Of a stretch of 12,011 nt of DNA, positions 1-5,592 are shown one piece after another (positions within the stretch are counted from its first letter, which is position 1; each line of letters opens with the position of its first letter). The notes beneath the pieces are model-generated. The model saw only the letters and a list, made by a program, of their open reading frames with translations, was not told the DNA's origin and did no database searches. Source of the stretch: JBKEBQ01 sp047973225 (lineage in GTDB: Bacteria > Bacillota_I > Bacilli_A > Erysipelotrichales > Erysipelotrichaceae); NCBI GenBank assembly GCA_047973225.1, contig JBKEBQ010000011.1, forward strand, positions 1-12,011, read 5' to 3'. Made by a program: the position numbers and the translations under genes.

Positions 1-362
1 ACTTTGATAGTGAATCCTAGCTTTTCATCTTTGTACTTTGCGTTTGCTTGATAAGTTCCAACTTTCAAGATTTCTTTTTCATTATCATCCTTAATAACCT
101 TATCGTATTTAGCATTGGTTAATGTTACTTTTGTTTGGGTTAAAATATTGGTTTTGGCTTCTACATACTTACTGGCAGTAAGCGAAACCTCTTCTCCATA
201 TTCTAGTACCACTTCTTCTTGTTTTAATTTTAAATTGCTTGTGTTTCTATTTACAACAAATACAAATGCTACTACCATCACACCAACAAGCGTTAGTATC
301 ACAAGTGATGTATACATCTTTTGTTTTTTTGTTAGTGATGTTAGCTTTTCTTTGATTTTCAT
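1..362 (-). CDS. Membrane-anchored surface protein, N-terminal part (runs off left edge)
   Basis: The reading frame starts at ATG 362-360 and is open to the window edge (120 codons visible). A clear AGAAAGGA ribosome binding site lies 8-15 nt upstream. Residues 1-14 are basic (KIKEKL, KKQK). A single hydrophobic helix follows at about 17-36, then a polar extracellular region with the start of an Ig-like or cell-wall-protein fold (LEYGEEVSLTASKYV around residues 50-65). The layout is that of a signal-anchored exported protein. Relatives with this N-terminus often carry a cell-wall hydrolase or adhesion domain further on, but that part is outside the window, so the function is open. A palindrome identical in design to those before parA and parB is centred 31 nt upstream of the start, suggesting shared control. 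The start and the membrane helix are secure; the function is not. Confidence 0.75.
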   Translation of the reverse strand, partial: MKIKEKLTSLTKKQKMYTSLVILTLVGVMVVAFVFVVNRNTSNLKLKQEEVVLEYGEEVSLTASKYVEAKTNILTQTKVTLTNAKYDKVIKDDNEKEILKVGTYQANAKYKDEKLGFTIK

Positions 363-384
363 TTTCTTCAATCCTTTCTTTTAC

Positions 385-401
385 ATGAACATGATGTCCA
401 T
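385..401. promoter_or_regulatory. Palindrome copy 1 (ParB operator/centromere candidate)
   Basis: ATGAACATGATGTCCAT, a 17-bp palindrome around G393 with one mismatch (A388) from the core ATGGACATSATGTCCAT. Its centre is 31 nt from the start codon of the surface protein gene, exactly the spacing of copy 2 to parB. A CCTTTCTT tract (minus-strand AAGAAAGG) separates it from the gene, as at copies 2 and 4. Binding by the ParB encoded nearby is inferred. Confidence 0.65.
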
Positions 402-464
402 ATAGATAAGTAGTCATACTGCCCACTCTCTCACATTACTATTTTAGCACGGTTTTTTCGTTTT

Positions 465-510
465 TTTTTCCCCTCGCTCGGGGAAAAACTTGTGAAGTCA
501 TTTCACAAGT
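465..510. repeat. Two tandem inverted repeats in the 363-589 intergenic region
   Basis: The first repeat has arms TTTTTCCCC (465-473) and GGGGAAAAA (480-488) with a 6-nt loop. The second has arms ACTTGTGAA (488-496) and TTCACAAGT (502-510) with a 5-nt loop. Both are perfect and they share base 488. Neither is followed by a clean T tract on either strand, so they are poor canonical terminators. Paired hairpins like this occur in transfer origins, single-strand origins and regulatory regions. On the minus strand a 20-codon ATG frame (501-439) runs through the first hairpin, with a GGAGG 12 nt upstream. The rest of the 227-nt gap (363-589) holds palindrome copy 1 and a 16-bp match to the tRNA-Cys end. 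Confidence 0.5.
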
Positions 511-526
511 GAACCTCCATTTTTAA
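511..526 (+). repeat. 16-bp copy of the tRNA-Cys 3' end and flank
   Basis: GAACCTCCATTTTTAA here equals, on the opposite strand, positions 6086-6071: the last nine bases of tRNA-Cys including CCA plus seven bases beyond. tRNA 3' ends are common integrase targets, so this could be an attachment-site core. However, the two copies are inverted relative to each other, which does not fit simple left and right ends of one integrated element. Chance is not excluded. Confidence 0.35.
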
Positions 527-589
527 AATCAGCCATAAAATAGGGTTAATTTGATGTTTTTTTAACTTCGTTTTTAGCGAAATGTGCTT

Positions 590-1159
590 TTAAATATTTT
601 TAATAAATTCATTGACAAATTTTATTTCGTGTTCTTTTTGGTTCTTTTCCAACATTTTTATATGTTCTATAATTTGTGGTGGTGGCTTTAATATCATAAC
701 TGCATCTTTGAATAAATATTCGCTACTTTCGATAATATAGTAATACTTTTTATTGTTGATTTTATATTTTTTTTGAATATTTTCTATTTTCATACTTTGG
801 AAATATCGATCATATAATAATTCTAAAAATATTGGTTTATAGGGTTTAAAGATACTATTGATTCTTTTTAAATAAAAATCAATCACATCTTGTTCTTCAT
901 GTATTTGCTCAAGTAATCTCTTAAATTGTTCAACTTTCCATCTTTCATTATTTGATCCGATAATGCTAGTTGAATATCGGTAATCTTTTAAATCGTAGTT
1001 TTCTTTAAATACGATTTTTTTATTTTGTAATACAAAGCCTCCATGTATATGTTTAAATACATTCACAAATTTGTGAAAAGCAGTTGTTTCATCTATTACT
1101 TCTTTTTCTCGATCGAATGATATTTTCCATACTTCATCCCAACTAATATATTTATCCAT
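590..1159 (-). CDS. Hypothetical protein with sigma-region-4-like C-terminus
   Basis: A 189-residue soluble, lysine-rich protein with no signal peptide or membrane helix. Residues about 105-155 (LELLYDRYFQSMKIENIQ, then a basic helix with YYYIIESSEYLF) have the spacing of a sigma-70 region 4 helix-turn-helix, as in phage ArpU/RinA-type late regulators, where a tyrosine-rich C-terminal helix and a LLYDRYF-like entry are common. The resemblance is by eye only. The start ATG is preceded by AAAAGGAG with only two bases of spacing, short but the best available. It follows the 108-residue gene by 9 nt, so the two are almost certainly co-transcribed, probably with parB. A transcription factor for the element is the most economical reading; a structural or DNA-processing role is possible. 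Confidence 0.6.
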   Translation of the reverse strand: MDKYISWDEVWKISFDREKEVIDETTAFHKFVNVFKHIHGGFVLQNKKIVFKENYDLKDYRYSTSIIGSNNERWKVEQFKRLLEQIHEEQDVIDFYLKRINSIFKPYKPIFLELLYDRYFQSMKIENIQKKYKINNKKYYYIIESSEYLFKDAVMILKPPPQIIEHIKMLEKNQKEHEIKFVNEFIKNI

Positions 1160-1168
1160 AGCTCCTTT

Positions 1169-1495
1169 TCACACTCCCTCTTCTCTTTTATCTGCTTCTT
1201 TCGTTAATAACAAAAATAAATTTGTAATTATTAAACTAATTTCAACAGAACTAAAAGATTTCATATATACTTTTTTTTCAACCACTCCTACAGGCTTAGC
1301 AAGCCATTGCGAAATGTTAACTTTATATTGTAGGAAGAAGTACAAAAATTCGAAATTGGTAAAAATATCTGTTTGCATATTTTTGTTGTTGTCAAACATA
1401 TGCTTTATTAATAGTAGGCATATTTTTTTATCTGCAGTTAAATTATCATCATACAACAGTTCTGCTAGTATTCTGTTTATTGTAACTTCTTTCAT
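1169..1495 (-). CDS. Hypothetical 108-residue protein between parB and the sigma-like gene
   Basis: I do not recognise this family. The protein is mostly helical. Residues about 1-50 are charged and leucine-rich (ILAELLYDDNL, KKICLLLIKHMF). Residues about 85-100 form a hydrophobic stretch (ISLIITNLFLLL) that is probably a buried helix rather than a membrane span because of its length. No catalytic motif is visible. The Shine-Dalgarno is weak (AAGAAAA), and an out-of-frame ATG lies 8 nt upstream, so the start is less certain than for its neighbours. It lies 48 nt downstream of parB and 9 nt upstream of the 189-residue gene, suggesting a parB-led transcript. The overlapping plus-strand frame at 1314-1520 has no ribosome binding site and is not real. 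Confidence 0.55.
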   Translation of the reverse strand: MKEVTINRILAELLYDDNLTADKKICLLLIKHMFDNNKNMQTDIFTNFEFLYFFLQYKVNISQWLAKPVGVVEKKVYMKSFSSVEISLIITNLFLLLTKEADKREEGV

Positions 1496-1543
1496 TATTC
1501 ATATTTTCTTGTATGATTAAACCGTACCTTGTAGACGGAAGAA

Positions 1544-2275
1544 TCATATTCTCCTTTCGTTTTTTACTGATCTCAATTGACCTTCCAACGTATCAATGCA
1601 GTACTGTATTGATTCACAAGCTGTAATAACTTCTTTTTCATTTATACTAAACTCACAATCACTATTTAATTGATTACACAATTTTTCAATCTTTTTATAA
1701 AGTGACAAAAAGGTAGGTGTTTGTTTATTTTTTATATCTTTGCCATTTTGTATAGTATTAACTTTATTTTCAACATCTGCTTTTTCCTCTAAATATCTTT
1801 GGCATTGTCTTCCAGAAACATTCATGCGTTGACCTATCCAGTCAATTTTCAGAACACCTTTTTTGATTTGTCCTTTTTTTTTAAAATCATAAAATACTTT
1901 TTCATACTCTTTAGCTCTAAACGCTTTATATTCTAAACTTTCATTTCTTTGACCATTTAAATCAAGTATATCCAATACTTCATTTGCTTCACTCAATGGC
2001 TTATCGACAATAATTGCGGGAATTTCATCATAATCAAGCGATTTGAGAGCTGTATATCGTCTTTCTCCACCTAACAATATATAGTGATGGTTTGCCTCTT
2101 TATACACTATAATTGGATTCTTTAATCCCTCCTTGCTAATTAATTCTGCAAGTTCGTTCACATCATTAATAGGTGCTGTATTGAGTGGATTAGGATGAAT
2201 ATCTTCAAGTGGTAGCGTCATAATTTTTGAACTATTTAATTCTTTAGTTTTTTCATTTAATAAATTCGTAATCAT
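1544..2275 (-). CDS. parB: ParB-family partition protein
   Basis: A 243-residue ParB/Spo0J-like centromere-binding protein. The N-terminal ParB/sulfiredoxin-fold domain spans about 17-110, with LEDIHPNPLN at 23-32 and the nucleotide-binding box GGERRYTAL at 69-77, the CTP-contact motif of the family. RNESLEYKAF at 110-119 takes the place of the third conserved box. A helix-turn-helix follows at about 143-163 (WIGQRMNVSGRQCQRYL), then a charged linker and a helical C-terminus suited to dimerisation. It acts on DNA together with the ParA encoded upstream to segregate the replicon. It has its own AGAAAGGA ribosome binding site and a 25-bp perfect palindrome centred 31 nt before the start, so it probably binds its own promoter region. 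Family assignment is firm; the target site is inferred. Confidence 0.92.
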   Translation of the reverse strand: MITNLLNEKTKELNSSKIMTLPLEDIHPNPLNTAPINDVNELAELISKEGLKNPIIVYKEANHHYILLGGERRYTALKSLDYDEIPAIIVDKPLSEANEVLDILDLNGQRNESLEYKAFRAKEYEKVFYDFKKKGQIKKGVLKIDWIGQRMNVSGRQCQRYLEEKADVENKVNTIQNGKDIKNKQTPTFLSLYKKIEKLCNQLNSDCEFSINEKEVITACESIQYCIDTLEGQLRSVKNERRI

Positions 2276-2293
2276 TTCTTTTTCCTTTCTTTT

Positions 2294-2318
2294 TTACATG
2301 GACATGATGTCCATGTAA
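2294..2318. promoter_or_regulatory. Palindrome copy 2, upstream of parB
   Basis: A perfect 25-bp odd palindrome centred on G2306, the longest of the four, containing the core ATGGACATGATGTCCAT (2298-2314). It abuts the stop codon of the membrane protein gene (2319-2321) and ends 19 nt before the parB start. The location fits an operator for ParB autoregulation and a centromere unit in one. Confidence 0.75.
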
Positions 2319-2924
2319 TTATTTTTCAAAAAACTTTTTACTTAGATTTTTTTTATTTTTATGAACTTCATTTTTATGGGCTAACATTTCTTTTATCTTT
2401 GAGAGCTTTGAAGGGACTTTGTCGGCTTCTACTTTTCTGACAATAAAATATATTGCTAATTGCATTTCTTTAGAAATTGGAATATTTTCATTTTCAATAT
2501 ATGAGCAGGTTGTTCCTTTATCAACAAAAGTAATAATATGATCTTGATCAAGCGTGAAGATCCAGTACGTGTATTTTTTTACTTCCATTTCCGCATAAAT
2601 ACCATATTTTTTTAGTAATGCTAATATTTTTTCTTTTCGTTCGATAGAAGAATTGATAAATTCCTCTGTTGTTAAATCAATGATTTTTAAATCATTTTTA
2701 AAACCACACATATTATTAAAAGGTATCACAACTAAATGCCAATAAAATCTTATAAATAGAAAAAACAGTGGAAAGACTAAAATTAATTGAATCAATGCCT
2801 TGTTGGGTAATGCCCACTTCACCAACTCAGGTACAACAAACCAAGCGACAATTATTGGTAAAAATTCAAGAACCCAAACGATATATTTAATATATCTAAT
2901 TAATGTGTATTTTTGTTTATTCAT
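2319..2924 (-). CDS. Two-helix membrane protein coupled to ParA
   Basis: A 201-residue protein with two membrane helices close together at the N-terminus (about 10-34, YIKYIVWVLEFLPIIVAWF; and 43-66, LIQLILVFPLFFLFIRF) and a cytoplasmic domain of about 130 residues ending in a lysine-rich tail (KNKKNLSKK). The positive-inside rule puts both ends in the cytoplasm. The cytosolic part has a beta-rich segment (YAEMEVKKYTYWIFTLDQDHIITF) and no motif I recognise. Its start overlaps the 3' end of parA by 8 nt, so translation is probably coupled. That position, between parA and parB, suggests a role with the partition ATPase, perhaps a membrane anchor for the complex or a link to conjugation, but this is inference from context alone. 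Confidence 0.7.
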   Translation of the reverse strand: MNKQKYTLIRYIKYIVWVLEFLPIIVAWFVVPELVKWALPNKALIQLILVFPLFFLFIRFYWHLVVIPFNNMCGFKNDLKIIDLTTEEFINSSIERKEKILALLKKYGIYAEMEVKKYTYWIFTLDQDHIITFVDKGTTCSYIENENIPISKEMQLAIYFIVRKVEADKVPSKLSKIKEMLAHKNEVHKNKKNLSKKFFEK

Positions 2925-3666
2925 CTTTTTTATCCTTTCTAAGAATTTCTTTAACCAATTGTAAATAATCAGCCCCTACATTGCTGTTTCCATTTATTAC
3001 AGCTTCAGTGAAATAAGCAGAACTCGTTATAGGTTTTGATTGATAACGAATCTGTGTTTTAATTATATGGTTTTTTCTATTCGCTGTGATGTCTTCAATT
3101 CGTTGTTTGTCAGTGTTGTTTTTATTTACCATCGTAAATAATATTTTATGGTCAATATCTAAATCATAGCTATCTGCTATCTCTTGAATGTTTTGAAGTG
3201 TTATTTTGAAACCTTTCTCAGCCCCTTTATCAACTTTTATAGGTATGATTACTTCATCACTAGCATTTAGCGCATTTACAGTTAACAAATTGAGAATGGG
3301 TGGACAATCGATGATGATATAATCAAAGTTATCTTTTACTTTTTTTATGACCTTATATAGTCGATTGTGTTGGGCTTTATTATCTAAAAGAATTTGTTTC
3401 TCGGCTAATGCCAATTCCAGTCTTGAAGGTATAAAACTTAAATTATCAATTCTTGTTTCATAAACATGGACATCATGTCCATGTAACATTTGATCAATAA
3501 ATACATAATTTTTATTTTTTAGATAAAAATCAGTTGAATTTGCCTGCGGATCTAGATCTATTATTAGTACTGTATAGTTTTTTACTGCTAATCCAGTGGC
3601 TAAATTTATGGATGTAGTGGTTTTACCGACGCCACCTTTCATATTTAATATGCTTATTGTTTTCAT
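2917..3666 (-). CDS. parA: ParA-family partition ATPase
   Basis: A 249-residue ParA/Soj-type deviant Walker ATPase. The deviant Walker A KGGVGKTT is at 10-17 with the signature lysine K10 and catalytic-site K15. The switch I-like IIDLDPQANST is at 35-45 and Walker B YIIIDCPP at 116-123. There is no N-terminal helix-turn-helix, so it is of the small (type Ib/Soj-like) class and would depend on ParB for promoter control. It forms ATP-dependent dimers that bind non-specific DNA and are released by ParB. It starts with ATG after AGAAAGGA and is followed, with an 8-nt overlap, by a membrane protein. Codons 61-68 are spelled by palindrome copy 3 (HGHDVHV), an unusual insert-like stretch. Another palindrome lies just before the gene. 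Confidence 0.95.
   Translation of the reverse strand: MKTISILNMKGGVGKTTTSINLATGLAVKNYTVLIIDLDPQANSTDFYLKNKNYVFIDQMLHGHDVHVYETRIDNLSFIPSRLELALAEKQILLDNKAQHNRLYKVIKKVKDNFDYIIIDCPPILNLLTVNALNASDEVIIPIKVDKGAEKGFKITLQNIQEIADSYDLDIDHKILFTMVNKNNTDKQRIEDITANRKNHIIKTQIRYQSKPITSSAYFTEAVINGNSNVGADYLQLVKEILRKDKKDE
3464..3484. promoter_or_regulatory. Palindrome copy 3, inside parA
   Basis: A perfect 21-bp palindrome centred on C3474, containing the core ATGGACATCATGTCCAT. It lies in parA codons 61-68 (LHGHDVHV), away from any start codon. A site inside a coding region is more like a centromere or a downstream roadblock operator than a promoter operator. Confidence 0.7.
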
Positions 3667-3682
3667 ATCGTTTCCTTTCTTA

Positions 3683-3701
3683 TATGGACATCATGTCCAT
3701 A
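3683..3701. promoter_or_regulatory. Palindrome copy 4, upstream of parA
   Basis: A perfect 19-bp palindrome centred on C3692 (core ATGGACATCATGTCCAT), 26 nt from the parA start and immediately before its AGAAAGGA ribosome binding site. A possible minus-strand promoter overlaps it: CTGACT, 16-nt spacer, CATTAT (weak, 4 of 6 matches each). Binding here would repress the parA operon. The remaining intergenic bases 3702-3826 show nothing else I can name. Confidence 0.7.
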
Positions 3702-3826
3702 ATGCAATAATATTTTTGATAGTCAGATACTTTGATAATCTTGGTGTGAGTGCTGCTGAGTAAAGGTGAAGCTTGATTGTAATAGCTATAAGGAATCTTT
3801 TGAAATAACGTTTTATCATATTTCCA

Positions 3827-5021
3827 TTATTCCAGATGAACACTTAAAGAAATATCATTGATTTCTTCAAAGAACATTGTCATTAATATCCTGATGTTTT
3901 TTTCTAACTCGCTTACTCTCTGGTATACATGCTTAATTCTATACAGATTTCCTTCCTTGTCATGAAATTCTTCTTTTTTGAACCTTTTGTTATATTTTGC
4001 AAAGATAGATTCAATTTTCTTGAAAGCCTCAGTCTTAATTTCTCTATTGTCGTGGCCATCTTTAAAGCTAGTTATCACCTCTGTATGCTTTTGTTCGTGG
4101 TGTAACATAAAGTTAACGGTATATTGAATAGTTTCCTTTGCATAATTAATCATTCCAATCCGTCTTCTAACGACGTTACAATATTCAATTTTATTGCACC
4201 TCTTATAGATTATTTTACCTTTGGTAACTCTTGCGAATGTTCTCTTTAATGCATTTAATACTTTTATCTTTAACTCAACAATGAACTCATCCCACATATT
4301 CCTTCCTGAAGCATCTTTAGGGAAACGAGAAGACTCGAAGGTTCTTAGAAAAGAATTCTTTGCATGGAATATAATTGCCGTTTTTATCTTTAACAATGTC
4401 ACCTTTTGTACATACAATTTGTTTGTATTCCTTAGGACAAGTACGAGCTGCAAATCTTCCAGTTCGAATATCTTTATATTTAGTTTCCTTATATATTTTA
4501 TAGTTAGATGTCCCTAAGTATTTTCGCTCTATAATGGTAATAAGGGCATAAGTAACAGTCCGCTTCATATTAGTTATATTTTCTACTACAAAAGGCAAGT
4601 CTGTCGGTTTGATTTTTTTATTCTCATAGTCATATTCTTTTGTTTCAATTAGTTGCTTAATATAAAGTTTAATAAATGTTTTGCGTTTGCCTTCTGTATC
4701 ACATGCTTTAGGATACAGTATCTTTAGTTGAACAGCATAACGGCTGTTTATATTTTTTCTTTGATACGTATCATGAAATTCATTGTATACTGCAACAAAC
4801 TTCTTTAAATACATTGGCAAGTTTTCTATAAAGAAGCTTGATTTACTTGTGAAGTAATTATTGAATTCTTCTTTATGAAGTACCTGATAATTCAAGTAAA
4901 TGTTGTTAGATCCATTTAATGGATCAATAACAATGTCAATATCCTTAAAAATATCCAATTGACTGAACTTACTGTTATTTAAGTAGCTAATCAAAAGGGT
5001 GTTGTAATCTAAACTATTCAT
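3827..5021 (-). pseudogene. Frameshifted gene, candidate replication initiator
   Basis: Two minus-strand frames overlap here: 5021 to 4317 (234 codons) and a downstream frame ending at 3827. The full span is 1195 nt, which is 3 x 398 + 1. Removing one T from the minus-strand TTTT run (plus 4349-4352) gives one continuous protein of about 397 residues across the join (CKEFF then LRTFESSRFPKDASGR). This is therefore one gene with a single-base insertion, a sequencing error, or a rare +1 frameshift. The product is lysine/tyrosine-rich and soluble, with a predicted coiled segment near the C-terminus (VSELEKNIRILMTMF). I recognise no family. Its place between a repeat-rich AT-rich region and parA suggests a replication initiator. 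The start overlaps the 65-residue gene by 8 nt. A separate second gene starting at ATGTGG near 4297 (AGGAAGGA before it) is the alternative. Confidence 0.6.
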
Positions 5022-5211
5022 TTAATACTCCCTTCACTGATCTAGCCTCACTTGTCAGATTGCCTAGAGATTTATAACTTCTTTTGCAATTTTCTATAAA
5101 TGTAAGTTCATATCCATCGTATTTATATTCATCAATGATGTTATTTATAAGTTCTATTCTTTCTAAAGAAATAGAAGTGAATTTCTTTTCTTTATAAGCT
5201 ATTTTTGGCAT
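5014..5211 (-). CDS. Small hypothetical protein (65 residues) leading the candidate rep operon
   Basis: I do not recognise this protein. The start is set at ATG 5211-5209 (MPKIAYKEKK), because AAAGGAGG lies seven bases upstream; a longer version starting 18 nt earlier would place that site inside the coding region. The protein is charged, probably a basic beta hairpin at the N-terminus (KIAYKEKKFTSISL) followed by helices (ERIELINNIIDEY), with no membrane segment. Its last codons overlap the start of the candidate initiator gene by 8 nt, so the pair is translationally coupled, an arrangement used by small copy-control or co-initiator proteins. The role is inferred from position only. Confidence 0.6.
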   Translation of the reverse strand: MPKIAYKEKKFTSISLERIELINNIIDEYKYDGYELTFIENCKRSYKSLGNLTSEARSVKGVLNE

Positions 5212-5239
5212 AAGATTGCCTCCTTTCAAGAAAGAGGTC

Positions 5240-5254
5240 TAGATAAACTATCTA
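5240..5254. promoter_or_regulatory. Perfect inverted repeat in the leader of the 65-residue gene
   Basis: TAGATAAACTATCTA, 6-bp arms and a 3-nt centre, 29 nt upstream of the start codon and before its ribosome binding site. Size and place fit a small operator. No protein can be assigned; the XRE-type regulator at 5593-5868 is a possible binder. Confidence 0.35.
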
Positions 5255-5297
5255 AGATAAGATAGAATAGAAGAATCTAGTACGCTCTTATATATAC

Positions 5298-5326
5298 GCA
5301 ACCTCGTCACCGAGTTGCTTTTTTTT
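5298..5326 (+). terminator. Rho-independent terminator on the plus strand
   Basis: GCAACCTCG, loop TCAC, CGAGTTGC (one bulged C), followed by eight T's. It is oriented plus, yet no plus-strand gene precedes it. It therefore probably ends a small plus-strand RNA antisense to the leader and start of the 65-residue gene. On the minus strand the same hairpin is not followed by T's. Confidence 0.65.
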
Positions 5327-5414
5327 ATTATTTTTTTAATTAATTTTTTTAAATGCCAAAATGTTTCCCCACCTTTCCGAAGATCCCCGTTTGCTAACGT
5401 TTTTATATTAGCTC

Positions 5415-5443
5415 TTGCTTTTTGTAGCTAATTTAGATATAAT
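5415..5443 (+). promoter_or_regulatory. Plus-strand promoter before the hexamer array
   Basis: TTGCTT (5415-5420), 17-nt spacer, perfect TATAAT (5438-5443). The expected start at about 5450 puts the transcript straight into the hexamer repeats. An ATG at 5456 opens a 24-codon leucine-rich frame ending at TGA 5528-5530 with no ribosome binding site. Transcription here could serve origin activation or priming. Confidence 0.45.
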
Positions 5444-5470
5444 TCCTATGTAAGCATGACAAAAAGGTTG

Positions 5471-5524
5471 TTAAGGTTAAGGTTAAGGTTAAGGTTAGTC
5501 TTAGGGTTAGTCTTAGGGTTAGTC
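5471..5524. repeat. Nine-unit hexamer tandem array
   Basis: Four TTAAGG units (5471-5494) followed by alternating TTAGTC and TTAGGG (five units, 5495-5524). Every unit begins TTA and the register never slips. It resembles an iteron array for an initiator protein, or a slippage-prone microsatellite; TTAGGG units are coincidentally telomere-like. Confidence 0.85.
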
Positions 5525-5592
5525 TCATGACATTAATTTTTTGGAACATGCCTTATTAGTTATCTAATTCGTTTCCGGCAAGAAATGTAGAA

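Larger units (their letters stand above)
5052..5326 (+). ncRNA. Candidate counter-transcribed RNA opposite the rep leader
   Basis: A plus-strand promoter-like pair, TTGTCA at 5052-5057 and TATAAC at 5073-5078 (each 5 of 6 matches, but a short 15-nt spacer), lies inside the 65-residue gene. The strong plus-strand terminator at 5298-5326 lies beyond its leader. A transcript from about 5085 to 5326 would be roughly 240 nt and fully antisense to that gene's start and ribosome binding site. Antisense RNAs of this kind set copy number in many Gram-positive plasmids. The terminator is solid, the promoter tentative. Confidence 0.3.
5327..5592. other. Candidate replication origin region
   Basis: This non-coding stretch holds, in order: a run of almost pure A/T (5319-5352) suited to strand opening; an inverted repeat with ATTAGCT at 5407-5413 and AGCTAAT at 5426-5432; a plus-strand promoter; and a 54-bp array of nine TTA-starting hexamers (5471-5524) flanked by direct repeats CATGACA (5455-5461 and 5526-5532). 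An AT-rich block plus iteron-like repeats beside a rep-like gene and parAB is the usual make-up of a plasmid origin. The assignment rests on layout, not on a known origin sequence. Confidence 0.4.

Noticed and set aside
239..362. Minus-strand frame of about 56 codons starting at ATG 406 through palindrome copy 1
   Set aside because: It reads GHHVHV through the palindrome and then a cysteine-rich nonsense-like tail out of frame with the surface protein; weak start site, best seen as a by-product of the palindrome.
115..405. Plus-strand open frame of 96 codons
   Set aside because: It has no ribosome binding site and lies wholly opposite the surface protein gene, whose minus-strand start, signal anchor and Shine-Dalgarno are convincing.
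4221..4517. Plus-strand open frame of 98 codons over the frameshift region
   Set aside because: A shadow of the broken initiator gene: serine- and phenylalanine-rich low-complexity translation, no ribosome binding site.
5471..5524. CRISPR array or true telomere for the hexamer repeat
   Set aside because: There are no spacers between units and the unit is six bases, so it is not CRISPR; a telomere would need a replicon end, and sequence continues on both sides.
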